This document shows, piece by piece, positions 49,146 through 59,017 of a stretch of DNA of 64,000 bases (the first letter of the stretch is position 1; each line of letters opens with the position of its first letter). Position numbers and translations under genes: made by a program. The notes beneath the pieces are model-generated. The model was not told where the DNA came from and did no database searches. It saw nothing but the letters and a program-made list of their open reading frames with translations. Source of the stretch: Thiotrichales bacterium (GTDB taxonomy: Bacteria > Pseudomonadota > Gammaproteobacteria > Francisellales > CACEW01); assembly GCA_947478525.1 (NCBI GenBank), contig CANJVU010000001.1, positions 186,001 through 250,000 of the forward strand, in the 5' to 3' direction.

Positions 49146-52100
49146 CGCTCTGCCCATGAGGCAATACAGCACTCTCAGCAGCGCTGCTCATGGTCGCACT
49201 CAGAAAAGGCATTGGCTGGTAACGCTTAACCGGCCTGACATCATCACCCACGGTCGGATGTTCGTCTCTTTTTTTAGATTCATCAACAGTAACGTATTCA
49301 GCAGCAGAAGCAGCTGCCATGGTCACCGGTCTGGATTTCAACCCCGTCGCTAACTGCGCTTTAAAAGCTGGATGCAAATGAGGCTCTGCTTCTTTATCGT
49401 AACACCCTCTGCCCAAGTGAGGTCCATCAATACCTAATCCTTTGATATTGCAATTCGCGAATCCAATGAACAACCCCACTTTATGATCCCCTTGACGATA
49501 AGCACGACCTGCGCGTTGCACCACGTCATCGGCATATTGGCTTTTGGTTAAACACATCACCCACGCAACACGACCAGAACTAAACCCAATCTTCAACTGA
49601 TCCACCACCACCAAAACCTCAGTAAGGCCACCACTTTTAAATCGTTTTAATGCAAGCTTACTGTTTTTATCATCTTCACTGTGAATGGCACTGGCAGCCA
49701 TTCCATTTTTTTGGAGACGTTCTGCAAGTGCATTGGCTATTGCAATAGATCTCACATAAATAATCCCACAACTTTCTTTAAGAAAGCGGCCATCTGGCAA
49801 CAATATTGTGCTTAAATGAACCGCAATATGCTCTATGCACTTTTCCTCTCTTTTCTTAGAATAGTTTTTTTTAAAAGTCAATACTACCGCCGGGGGTAGC
49901 ACTGCAGGCTCACTACTGACCGCATCACGCCGGCTGAATCTGAAGATAGGAACTTCTTTTTCCCCAGGCGTAGCAGTTAATGAAAATAAAGTCGCTTCCG
50001 AACAAAAACGTCTTGTTTTGGCTTTTGTACCTTGCTTTAAATGCGCCTCGTCAAAGACAATCAGGGGAGATCTCTGCAAAAAGCTAGCCACGCTTGAAGC
50101 AGCAGAATCAGCTGCGCTTTCTGCAGAATCATCCACCAATTTAGAAAAACTGGCATCACACATAATCACAATGCCGCCCTTTTGCGCAGAAGATTGACGC
50201 GAGAAATTAGCAAGCGTAACGGCGCGTGTCACATCAGACATCACCGATATAATGCGCTTTAAACCAAAGCGATCTGATTCCAATTTAAGCGTTTGAAAGT
50301 CCTGATAAGCTTGCTCCACTAAATCTTGCGTAGGCGCAATCAATAAGATAGAGGGCCCCTGTGGACCATAATATAAGCGCGTTAACACCAATAAAGCCAT
50401 TTCCAAAAAAGTTTTACCACACCCGGTGGCCAGCATTACCAAACTGTCTACTTTTTTATACTCTACAAATGCCTGCAGCGCATCTAACTGATACTCTCTT
50501 AAACGTAACAACCCCCCTACGGACTCACGATGTTCTGTCATTAGGCGACTTAAATAATCAAAAAACCCTTCTCGACTTGGTGCTGCACTTTCTTCCACTG
50601 AGGGATGGAGAACGGATAGATCACGCGCGCCCGCGGTATCAACGCCACGGGCTCTGGCGTTTCTGGCATACAGATCAGTACGTTGATATTGCGTGACCCG
50701 TTGACGCGACTCTTCTACGGTTTGGCCGGCAGAATTGCCAAGGTCTTCTAAAGCCGCTTGATATTCCGGGCGATATAATCGCAAAAGCTCTGGTGAAACA
50801 TGTGACCTCCACTCTATCGTTTTTTGCAAAGGATTTGCCGCAGCAGCACTGGTTTTTTTAAACATACTTCTCTGTGCCGCTGAGCGATCCAGCAATACGG
50901 CATTTTTGGGGAATATGCCAAAGCCTTCATCGGGGAAAACTTTTTCCCACACAAATTGCATAAAATAATCTTCCAGCAATGCTCGCTCTAAAGGCACTGG
51001 GAACATAAAATTAAAGGCCTCTGGTACCGTAGGAAACCGAGTTTTTAGTTTGGCGATATTTAAGCAAAAAAATTTATCTCCCGGGCGCCGAGCACTTCTT
51101 ACTTTGTCAAAACTCATTGCGGTTTCAATGGCTTGACTGGCCAAATCGCCCATCAGCTCAACCAACCCTCGAAAAGGCTTATCCCCAAGCTCAGCAAAAT
51201 GAATACTTTTAATATTATCATCGGTGACAAAACAATGTGAAATGCCTAAATGGTATGCCGCAATAAAACCCGCCAAACGCCTCGGCACCAAAGCCATTGG
51301 ATCGTAAGGACTACCGTTCACACTTAATGATTTTATCACCAGAACACCACAATACTCAGGTATTTTAGAGTGAATATCAGAGTACTCCGCTTCCGTCACC
51401 ACCAACACTGGCCGCAAGCCAACGTCTACTGGGGAAATATGCGCCCCCAACTTGCGACCGGCAAAAACAAAAACATAGTGGTCAGCCGCGTCTCCGGTAA
51501 CCGGCGGCCTCCACTGCAAATCATATTGAAACACGCCCGCATTCCACTGCCATGGTATTTCTTCTCTTTCAACGCTAACTTCTGGCAATTCACTCAGCAC
51601 TTGAAAGGTTACCCGTTGCAGCATCTCGGTTACAATGGCTATAAATTCTTTTGGTTCTTCATCCTCTTCATCTCGGCCACAATACGTTTTGCACTCACGA
51701 ATGCCTGGCACCAGCATTTCCAAATATTTCGTATTGAGTGGCACAGCAATTTTCAAAGTGGCTGATTTTTTAGGGGGTAATACTTCTGTTGGAGTTGGAG
51801 CTGACGGAGCTACAGCGGCAATAGCTTCTGTGGCAACAACCTCAACCACATCGTCTTGCCTATCGTCTGGTGGCTGAGGCGCAGGCTCTGCAATAATGAC
51901 TGGCGCCTTAGGAAGTACTGTTAATATTGCCCTAGATCTTCCTGCAATCTCTGAGTCACTGCCTGCTGACAACTTCTCTAACAAAGGGTTTAACACTTGA
52001 ACGGTGTCAATATCTGCAAAAATAAGCGCATGATTTTCAGGGTTTCGAGTTAAGTAATCCATGATTCTTAAAGCGCTTTTCTTAAGCTCAGTGTTTTCAC

Positions 52101-52605
52101 TTTCCAGCAAACTCGCTATGGTTCTAAAGCCACCTGAAACAATCATTGCCTCATAGTGCGCTTGACTACTATCCTTCGCCAAAACCACTAAGGCAGACGC
52201 CGCTGACCTTTTAATTTCATCTGCTTTTTCGCTAGAATCCTGAAGTAGACTCACTAACACAGGTACCGTTTCTATTTTAACTTTACGCGCCTTGCTTGCA
52301 TACGGCAAGATGATACGCCCCAAAGTATCTGCTGCTCGGCCTCTTATTTCAGGGCTTAGATCAACCAGTAATTTCTCTAACGATTGAACTGCTTCTACTG
52401 GAACTTTCTTTGCAGTATCAGCATCACGACAAAAGTAATCCAATGCTCTTATGGCATTGGCTTTAATAGTCAAATCAATATTATTCAAGAAAAACAAAAG
52501 CGCTGGAAAGATCTGTTTGAAATCTATCTCTTTGTATCTTTCGGGCTTCTGCGCAACTTTAATCAACCACTCCGTGGCTTTAAGCGGCTCAAGTCCAGTA
52601 AGCAT
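49123..52605 (-). CDS. ARM-repeat / glycosyltransferase-like / DEAH SF2 helicase fusion
   Basis: 1160 residues. Residues 1-235 are armadillo/HEAT-like helical repeats (for example LSPEIRGRAADTLGRII, ENTELKKSALRIMDYL). A Pro-rich linker (about 236-285) follows. Residues 290-560 form an alpha/beta region with VLVVTEAEY, a long helix and GISHCFVTDDN, where Asp462-Asp463 could be a DxD-type metal site; this suggests a GT-A-like domain but is unproven. Residues 690-1080 are an SF2 helicase: Walker A ATGCGKT (Lys731), DEAH 852-855, TATPGE and QRAGRAYRQ (Gln1030). A bipartite basic cluster (Lys1111-Arg1113, Lys1127-Arg1128) could act as a nuclear signal. AAGGAG precedes the ATG, 25 bases after the OTU gene. 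Confidence 0.8.
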   Translation of the reverse strand: MLTGLEPLKATEWLIKVAQKPERYKEIDFKQIFPALLFFLNNIDLTIKANAIRALDYFCRDADTAKKVPVEAVQSLEKLLVDLSPEIRGRAADTLGRIILPYASKARKVKIETVPVLVSLLQDSSEKADEIKRSAASALVVLAKDSSQAHYEAMIVSGGFRTIASLLESENTELKKSALRIMDYLTRNPENHALIFADIDTVQVLNPLLEKLSAGSDSEIAGRSRAILTVLPKAPVIIAEPAPQPPDDRQDDVVEVVATEAIAAVAPSAPTPTEVLPPKKSATLKIAVPLNTKYLEMLVPGIRECKTYCGRDEEDEEPKEFIAIVTEMLQRVTFQVLSELPEVSVEREEIPWQWNAGVFQYDLQWRPPVTGDAADHYVFVFAGRKLGAHISPVDVGLRPVLVVTEAEYSDIHSKIPEYCGVLVIKSLSVNGSPYDPMALVPRRLAGFIAAYHLGISHCFVTDDNIKSIHFAELGDKPFRGLVELMGDLASQAIETAMSFDKVRSARRPGDKFFCLNIAKLKTRFPTVPEAFNFMFPVPLERALLEDYFMQFVWEKVFPDEGFGIFPKNAVLLDRSAAQRSMFKKTSAAAANPLQKTIEWRSHVSPELLRLYRPEYQAALEDLGNSAGQTVEESRQRVTQYQRTDLYARNARARGVDTAGARDLSVLHPSVEESAAPSREGFFDYLSRLMTEHRESVGGLLRLREYQLDALQAFVEYKKVDSLVMLATGCGKTFLEMALLVLTRLYYGPQGPSILLIAPTQDLVEQAYQDFQTLKLESDRFGLKRIISVMSDVTRAVTLANFSRQSSAQKGGIVIMCDASFSKLVDDSAESAADSAASSVASFLQRSPLIVFDEAHLKQGTKAKTRRFCSEATLFSLTATPGEKEVPIFRFSRRDAVSSEPAVLPPAVVLTFKKNYSKKREEKCIEHIAVHLSTILLPDGRFLKESCGIIYVRSIAIANALAERLQKNGMAASAIHSEDDKNSKLALKRFKSGGLTEVLVVVDQLKIGFSSGRVAWVMCLTKSQYADDVVQRAGRAYRQGDHKVGLFIGFANCNIKGLGIDGPHLGRGCYDKEAEPHLHPAFKAQLATGLKSRPVTMAAASAAEYVTVDESKKRDEHPTVGDDVRPVKRYQPMPFLSATMSSAAESAVLPHGQSAMTVFPE

Positions 52606-52630
52606 TAAAACTCCTTAAACCTCTTGATAG

Positions 52631-55600
52631 TTATCCATATGAATTCCCCCCGACACGGGTTTTTTCACTTGCTCCGGAAACCGACGCCAGCACAGAACCA
52701 CTTATAGGCAATGCAAATTTAGGAGGAAGAATATGTCGCAGCTGCTCTTTTACAAGCCGCAATTTAGCATCACGACTTGCCACACGAAAATTATTTGAAT
52801 CATATAAAGTACAAACAGAAAACGCTTTCTGAGCATCTTCTTTGAGATAACGATCAAACTCTGTAACTGCTAGTCTATTACTTTGAGAAAAATTTTTAAC
52901 TGCAACCTCATATAACTCGCAAAGTTTTGATAAGGCGATAACATAACCATAAAGTAAGTCACCATATTTTGTTAACCGAACTACCTCTGTAGGAGCAAAT
53001 TTATTTTGCATAATCTTTCGATCAAGATCGCGATCACGAGGGATTTTATCAATTTTGTCTCTCAAGGAACTCATTTGCCTACCAACATCAGCAAAAAATT
53101 GCTCAACCAATTCGAAGCTTTCCTTTATACCGTTGTATGTGATGGCAAAACTCTCCTCAATTTTAGCAACACGTAATATGTCACCCGCTTTATCAGGACT
53201 ATCTGCGCTAACAGCACTTTCAAGCCATAATGGTACAAGCGAACCGTCGTGCTCGTCTTGTTGAGATGCCAGCACATCTTTTTCAGGAGAGACAGGGGTT
53301 GAATGTTCACCATCCATTGATCCAACCACTCCTAGTTTAATTGGCGACTGATCTTGAAGTGCTATACTAGCAAAAGGTATCGAAGAAGGTGTTAAAGAGG
53401 GCTTACCGATCTCTATTACCTTTTTTTCTTTTGGAGTATCTAAAGGTGGCTGTTTTTCTGAAGCAGGCATATTTTCACCTAAATCAGCTTCTCCTTCACT
53501 AGAAGTAGCCTGTTTTTGTAGGCTTTTTATTTTTTTATTTAACTTCAAACATTTTTCCCACAACTGTTTGCTTTTTTCTGGATCTTTTTCTAATTTCGCA
53601 ATTCCTTCTGTAGCCATTAGTTTTGAAAGCAATCGATTCAAATCATCACTTCGAGAGGTAAATGAAGAACCTCCGATTGAAGTTCGTCCCGTGAACGCAG
53701 GAGATAAAAATCCTGGAGCTGAAGCTGCATCGGCATGTTCCACCGCCACAGAAGTACCAGTACTATCGCAAAGAGGCGAAGAAACTGGCAAAAAAGAGGT
53801 ATCTATTCTTGTCAATCCAGGCGGTTTTCCAGGTAGTGGTGAGATAGGCGCATCATCAACCGAGACACCTTCTCTTAATTTTTCTAAACGACCAGAGAAA
53901 ACACCCGTTTCAGCTTCACCACCATTCAATCGATCTATTTGTTCAATTTGCTGAGGAGTTGGATTAATAATCAACGCATCAAAATGATTCAACTGCCCAC
54001 CATTACCCGATAAATCAACACGATGTGTGCTTACATGCGCTAAAAAAACCGTTGCAGTAGGCTCACCATCCCCTTGATATATTCTTTCGTAAGTAGGCTC
54101 TAGGTTAAAAACTCCGTCTTGCTGAGCGTAATACTGAAATGCAATATTAAAATGCCGAGAAACAAAATTAAAATGGGCGTCAAACATATAATAGCCAGCA
54201 CTTTTAAACTTTATTTTCCAATCGTCTAAACCATCAGCAGTAAAAATCTCTGCAATTAACGGATCTACTGCTTCTTTGCTGTTCCACTGTTCTTCAATCA
54301 GCGCTATAAAAGATTCTCGAGTAAACGGGCCAGGTAAACTTTCACTTTTACCTTGTAGCGCAAGTGACAATCGCGTTGCGGTAAAACCGCAATTGCCGTC
54401 TGGATAAGCATGAGCCACGCTACACGCTTGTTGAGCATCATCGATTTGCACTGTCCTGATACTTCTCTGTGAATTTAAAGCCGCTTGATTAAGCTCAACC
54501 TCTTCTTGCATGGAAAGGCTTTCAGGAGGTGGAACTATAGCCGCTGGTGCTGGTACTGGTGGTGGTGGGGCTGGAGCCAATGCATCGGCTGAAGATTTTT
54601 CTAAATATGCATTGCCCCATTCAAGCAATTTTGCAAGTGTTAACATTCTATTGTTTATTTTTTTAAGTTTTTGCTCTATCAAGTCACGAAGGGGTTGATG
54701 CCAAAGCGGTAGATCTTCACTCAAAAACCTAACCACTCTAGCCAAATATTCCTGAGCATCGCGATTATCAGAACTCATTTTGGCTGAGTCATCCAAGGCT
54801 GGGTTTAATTTTTTCGCATATTCAACCAATTGATTATTAAGCTCAATAAAATCCCTGTCACGTCCAGGCTTAAGATTTTCATTGCCAATTTTTTCGGCAT
54901 ACCAATTTTTAAGTTGCAATGCCATTTCATTGAGCACCGCACTCATTTTTGGACCTCCCAGCATACTCAAACTAGCCCATGTTAACGGAGAACGCTCTGA
55001 CAACTGCATTACTTCAACTTTACTTTCCTCTAAAGGACCACTAGGCTTTACAAACGGCTCCGAAGCAATTAAAGATGACGGTGTTGCACTCCTCCCTCCT
55101 GGAACAACTTCTCCAACAGCAACCGCAATTACCGCAGGATCAACAACAGTTTCTCCTGGCATGGCCACATCCGTATCTGTGGCAGGCACCGGCACTAAAT
55201 CTTCAGCGGGAACTACCGCAACAGAACCACTTGGTTGAACTTCAACTGCTCCTGGCGACTCATGTTCAGAAGGCACGCCAATATTTGGTTTGTTTCCTGC
55301 TGCAGATCGATCAATAGCGCCTGAGCCTCTTATTTTGTCTTCTGGTTGGCTAAAATAATTTTCATCCTTTGATAATGCATACAATTTTTGCATTAACGCT
55401 TTATCCTCTGACGAATCACTGTGACCAATATTGGCTAATAGCTTATCCAGGTCAATTGCTTCTTTATAACAAGCAACTTCACCAAGCGCTATTTTGCAAG
55501 CCAGCTCTTTGCTTGCCTTTTCTGACTCACCTTTAGATTTACAGTATGTAAATGCCCTGATAAGCATAAATTCACATCGTTCTTTTGGATTAATTAAGCT

Positions 55601-56638
55601 TCTTTTTTTAATTGCATCCCTGTAGTTTGTATTACATGCCAACGCTTCATTATAAGCTTTAGAGTCCTTTGCTTTAAAAGTTTCACGCAACTTTACTAAA
55701 TACTTTGGATCGCTTAGTTTTTTCGGTTTTATTATGTGCGATTGAACATAAGGCGCAGGACTACGAATAACAACGGCAGGAGATTGTAATGTTGGTACAT
55801 TAATCTCCAAATCGGAATCATCATCAATAACAATAGTATTCGCGAACTGATTCAGTTTTTGTTTTTGCAAGGGTGCTTCATCTTCAGGTTCATCATCTGA
55901 CTTATGTTTTTTAAAAGGTGGTTCATTTTCAGAAGTATCGTTCGCCTTTATTAAGTCCACTGGCGGTTTTTCTATAGTAGTTTGAAGACTAGACTCAGAC
56001 GGTGCTGGTAAGGGAACTTTAGGCGTTGTAATTTCACCCGCCACTACTCGATCAAGCAAAGATCTTAGCGGCTCAACAGGCTGAGCTGCCGGTTCTTCTG
56101 TTTCAATAACTTCCCCTTCTTCAGGTTCCCCAACTGGAAAATTTGAATTTAAAGTTGCGCCCATCGATACCTCTGATAAAAAAAACTCTAGATTTGTGGA
56201 ACCTAGCTTTCGAAACGGTAAATCAATAGGATTACCCTTTTCTAATTCCTCTAAAATTTTCACTTGCTGCTTCGATAGCATCCTAACAGGATATTCTTTA
56301 AAAAATTCACAAAACAACTCATGCGACTCTTTTGATTGGTTATCTTTAAAGAAATAGTATGCTTTTTGCAACAACGCATGCGAACGTAAATGATGCTCTG
56401 ATTGAGTAATATATCTATCCGTTAACTCGAATAATTCTTTATGAGGCGCAGAAAAATTGCGATACAAGTACTCACAATACACTCCAAAAAGTATAGGGGC
56501 TCGACTGGGGTTTCCAACACGAAGCCACAAGGCATCTATAATTTCTTTCGCTTCGGATAGTTTATTTCTACTCATTAAAGCGATTATTTGTTCAATTTGA
56601 GCTTTATCCCCTGGCAACCGACTCGTTCCATGCAACAT
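52631..56638 (-). CDS. Giant OTU-type cysteine protease with SUMO-interacting-like motif
   Basis: 1335 residues. Residues 1-140 are TPR-like helices. An acidic, Pro-rich, probably disordered stretch holds a basic KKHK (243-246) and IVIDDDSDLEI (269-279), the form of a SUMO-interacting motif. Helical segments follow at about 310-430 and 545-690. The OTU domain spans about 735-895, with PDGNCGF (Asp747, nucleophile Cys750) and LNHFDAL (His885, Asp887), as in eukaryotic and Legionella deubiquitinases. A coiled coil (about 990-1045) and a helical C-terminal domain complete it. There is no signal peptide. GGAG lies 8 bases before the ATG. It is first in an operon with the ARM-helicase gene. The natural role is unknown; a translocated effector is likely. 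Confidence 0.82.
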   Translation of the reverse strand: MLHGTSRLPGDKAQIEQIIALMSRNKLSEAKEIIDALWLRVGNPSRAPILFGVYCEYLYRNFSAPHKELFELTDRYITQSEHHLRSHALLQKAYYFFKDNQSKESHELFCEFFKEYPVRMLSKQQVKILEELEKGNPIDLPFRKLGSTNLEFFLSEVSMGATLNSNFPVGEPEEGEVIETEEPAAQPVEPLRSLLDRVVAGEITTPKVPLPAPSESSLQTTIEKPPVDLIKANDTSENEPPFKKHKSDDEPEDEAPLQKQKLNQFANTIVIDDDSDLEINVPTLQSPAVVIRSPAPYVQSHIIKPKKLSDPKYLVKLRETFKAKDSKAYNEALACNTNYRDAIKKRSLINPKERCEFMLIRAFTYCKSKGESEKASKELACKIALGEVACYKEAIDLDKLLANIGHSDSSEDKALMQKLYALSKDENYFSQPEDKIRGSGAIDRSAAGNKPNIGVPSEHESPGAVEVQPSGSVAVVPAEDLVPVPATDTDVAMPGETVVDPAVIAVAVGEVVPGGRSATPSSLIASEPFVKPSGPLEESKVEVMQLSERSPLTWASLSMLGGPKMSAVLNEMALQLKNWYAEKIGNENLKPGRDRDFIELNNQLVEYAKKLNPALDDSAKMSSDNRDAQEYLARVVRFLSEDLPLWHQPLRDLIEQKLKKINNRMLTLAKLLEWGNAYLEKSSADALAPAPPPPVPAPAAIVPPPESLSMQEEVELNQAALNSQRSIRTVQIDDAQQACSVAHAYPDGNCGFTATRLSLALQGKSESLPGPFTRESFIALIEEQWNSKEAVDPLIAEIFTADGLDDWKIKFKSAGYYMFDAHFNFVSRHFNIAFQYYAQQDGVFNLEPTYERIYQGDGEPTATVFLAHVSTHRVDLSGNGGQLNHFDALIINPTPQQIEQIDRLNGGEAETGVFSGRLEKLREGVSVDDAPISPLPGKPPGLTRIDTSFLPVSSPLCDSTGTSVAVEHADAASAPGFLSPAFTGRTSIGGSSFTSRSDDLNRLLSKLMATEGIAKLEKDPEKSKQLWEKCLKLNKKIKSLQKQATSSEGEADLGENMPASEKQPPLDTPKEKKVIEIGKPSLTPSSIPFASIALQDQSPIKLGVVGSMDGEHSTPVSPEKDVLASQQDEHDGSLVPLWLESAVSADSPDKAGDILRVAKIEESFAITYNGIKESFELVEQFFADVGRQMSSLRDKIDKIPRDRDLDRKIMQNKFAPTEVVRLTKYGDLLYGYVIALSKLCELYEVAVKNFSQSNRLAVTEFDRYLKEDAQKAFSVCTLYDSNNFRVASRDAKLRLVKEQLRHILPPKFALPISGSVLASVSGASEKTRVGGNSYG

Positions 56639-56924
56639 ATTCTACTCCCCCTACTCGTGAAAGGTGACAGTGTACTACAAGAGGAAAACAAAAAATAATA
56701 ATATTATATATTTTTTTTACAGATATTTATAATACCCACCTGATGTTTTTTTCATAAAATATTGATTAATAATAATTTTTTATTATTTTTATTTTCTGCT
56801 TTTAGGCGATATTTGCAACCCATTGATTTAATTGTAATTTTTTTATTCCGATTGCAAATTTAGTGGGTTAAAATACCACAACACACTGATTTAATTGAGA
56901 ATAATTTAATTCCCGACAAAGCGG
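56639..56924. promoter_or_regulatory. A+T-rich leader upstream of the OTU operon
   Basis: A 286-base gap, extremely A+T-rich, between the OTU gene and rluD (both on the minus strand). A TATAAT lies on the minus strand at 56708-56703, about 65 bases before the OTU ATG, without a convincing -35. The operon promoter must lie here. Base composition like this, contrasting with rluD, is typical of silenced or acquired DNA. I see no gene in it. Confidence 0.45.
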
Positions 56925-57953
56925 CTACTCATACACCCACACACACTCCGCCTGATCATCATCGGGATCATAATCATCGTCTTCACTGGCCAAGCCAGCG
57001 TTGATTTCCAGCAGGCGTTGCAAATATCTCATATCTTGTGGCACCGAAGTTTTCCATGACATGATTTCATGCGTGGTGGGATGCTCTAAGGTCAGTTGAT
57101 AGGCGTGTAATGCCTGACGTTTAAACGCGCGCAACTCATCGATTAATTCTTCAGAGGCACCTTTGGGTAAAACCAGCCGTGCGCCATACAAGGGGTCACC
57201 CAGCACTGGATAACCGATATGCGACAAATGCACGCGGATCTGGTGGGTACGGCCGGTTTCAATTTGTACGCGCACGCGAGTATAACTGCCGTAGCGCTGT
57301 AATACTTTGACACGACTGAGCGCTGGTTTGCCATAGCCTTCTGGCGCGATGGCCATTTTGGTGCGTTGTTTAGGGTGACGGCTCATCGGTTTGTCGATGG
57401 TACGCCCAGCAATCATATCGCCAACGACGATGGCTTCATACTCGCGTTTGATTTTTCGATCCTGCAACTGCGCCACCAGCCAAGTTTGCGCGGCCATGGT
57501 TTTGGCGACCACCATTACGCCGGTGGTGTCTTTATCTAAGCGATGCACAATGCCACCACGCGCCAATTGTGATACTTCAGGTGTACGACTTAACAAGGCA
57601 TTGAGCAAGGTACCATCGGGATTGCCGGCACCTGGGTGTACCACCAAGCCTGCGTGTTTGTTCAGTACCATAATATCCGCATCTTCATACAGGATATTCA
57701 AATCAATATCCTGCGCTTCATTGGTGGTGACTTCTTCCAAATCCACCGAAACCACAATGCTTTCACCACTTTGCACTTTGTCTTTGGCACGCCACACTTT
57801 GCCATCGACCAATACTGCGCCCTGCTTCAGCCATTTTTGTAAGGCTGAACGTGAATAATCGGGAAATAATTCTGCCAGCACTTGGTCCAGGCGCATGCCA
57901 AAACAGTGGTCCGGGATGGTGTGTGTCAGATCAATATGGGTGGTTTTCATCAT
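56925..57953 (-). CDS. rluD: Ribosomal large subunit pseudouridine synthase RluD
   Basis: Makes pseudouridines 1911, 1915 and 1917 in helix 69 of 23S rRNA (E. coli numbering). 342 residues: S4 domain (about 18-75, MRLDQVLAELFPDYSRSALQ), catalytic VHRLDKDTTGVMVVAKT and RTHQIRVHLSHIGYPVLGDPLYG. The acidic C-terminus (EDDDYDPDDDQAE) is unusual. Divergence from bamD is the conserved gammaproteobacterial arrangement. Confidence 0.96.
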   Translation of the reverse strand: MMKTTHIDLTHTIPDHCFGMRLDQVLAELFPDYSRSALQKWLKQGAVLVDGKVWRAKDKVQSGESIVVSVDLEEVTTNEAQDIDLNILYEDADIMVLNKHAGLVVHPGAGNPDGTLLNALLSRTPEVSQLARGGIVHRLDKDTTGVMVVAKTMAAQTWLVAQLQDRKIKREYEAIVVGDMIAGRTIDKPMSRHPKQRTKMAIAPEGYGKPALSRVKVLQRYGSYTRVRVQIETGRTHQIRVHLSHIGYPVLGDPLYGARLVLPKGASEELIDELRAFKRQALHAYQLTLEHPTTHEIMSWKTSVPQDMRYLQRLLEINAGLASEDDDYDPDDDQAECVWVYE

Positions 57954-58054
57954 GGCTCTCTACATTCAACAATATTCGATTTTAATGGATCTCTCGACCT
58001 TAAGCCACAATAAAGGTAAACTATGCGCAAATCATTTATTAAAGAGTGTATATT

Positions 58055-59017
58055 ATGAAAAAATCTGCCCTTGCCCTTTTATTGGCTTCCGCGTTTGTAC
58101 TTGCGGGTTGCAGCAGTGATAAAGTCGTCGACCCTTACGCCGGCAATGACGCCAAATATATTTACGCCACGGGGCATAGTATGTTGCAAAGAGGCGATTA
58201 CAGCGATGCGATTACCGCGTTCCAATCGCTGGATTCACAATACCCATTTGACCAATACGCCAAAATGGGCGATATGGAATTGATCTATGCGCAATATAAA
58301 AATGATGAACCTGCTTTGGCATTAGCTGCAGCCAATCGTTTTATTCAGCTGTACCCCAGCGACCCGAATATTTCCTATGCTTACTATATGCGCGGTGTGG
58401 TGAATTTTGACAATGGCCGTAGTTTTCTCGAGCGCTATACACCATACGATATGTCAAAACATAACCCGATTGAATATCAAAATGCCTACAAAGATTTTAA
58501 CACCGTAGTAACGATCTATCCGAACAGCCCTTACGCTGCCGATGCACGTCGCCGTATGATTTTCTTAAACAACACCATGGCACAATATCAACTGAATGTT
58601 GCCTCTTATTATTACCAATGGAAGGCGTACACTGCTGCCATTAACCGCGCTCAGATGGTTCTGACGCATTACCCACAAACTCCTGCACTAGAAGGTGCGT
58701 TAGGCGTAATGGTGCAATCTTATGAAGCCTTGAATTTGCCAACCCTGGAAAAAAGTGCGAAGTTATTGTTAAAAGCCAACTTCCCCAACGACCCATTGGT
58801 GAAAGACATGCCTATGCCGACATTGCAACAAACTGGAGCAGCGCAAGCAGAACAAGCGGCAAGCACTGTTGTACCAACCGCTACGACACCAGCCGCAACT
58901 ACTACAAGACCAAAACCGGTATCGGTCAAGGTTAAACCTTTGGAAAACGCACCTTCCAAGAAAAACACGGTACCACCACCAAAAACCCCTGTTCCTAACC
59001 CTGCCAACCCGAACTAA
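58055..59017 (+). CDS. bamD: Outer membrane assembly lipoprotein BamD
   Basis: Essential TPR lipoprotein of the BAM complex; 320 residues from ATG 58055. The lipobox is LAGC. Five TPR-like repeats begin with AKYIYATGHSMLQRGDYSDAITAFQSL, with the conserved YYMRGVVNF. The C-terminal about 60 residues are a Pro/Thr/Lys-rich tail longer than in E. coli. Its end overlaps the convergent nadE by 23 bases. Confidence 0.95.
   Translation: MKKSALALLLASAFVLAGCSSDKVVDPYAGNDAKYIYATGHSMLQRGDYSDAITAFQSLDSQYPFDQYAKMGDMELIYAQYKNDEPALALAAANRFIQLYPSDPNISYAYYMRGVVNFDNGRSFLERYTPYDMSKHNPIEYQNAYKDFNTVVTIYPNSPYAADARRRMIFLNNTMAQYQLNVASYYYQWKAYTAAINRAQMVLTHYPQTPALEGALGVMVQSYEALNLPTLEKSAKLLLKANFPNDPLVKDMPMPTLQQTGAAQAEQAASTVVPTATTPAATTTRPKPVSVKVKPLENAPSKKNTVPPPKTPVPNPANPN

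Noticed and set aside
49123-52605. Type III or type I restriction enzyme subunit
   Set aside because: The helicase motifs would allow it, but there is no nuclease motif, no methyltransferase or specificity gene nearby, and the neighbour is an OTU protein.
56639-56924. A hidden small gene or RNA in the A+T-rich gap
   Set aside because: Stops occur in all frames and no stable hairpin or conserved RNA pattern is visible.
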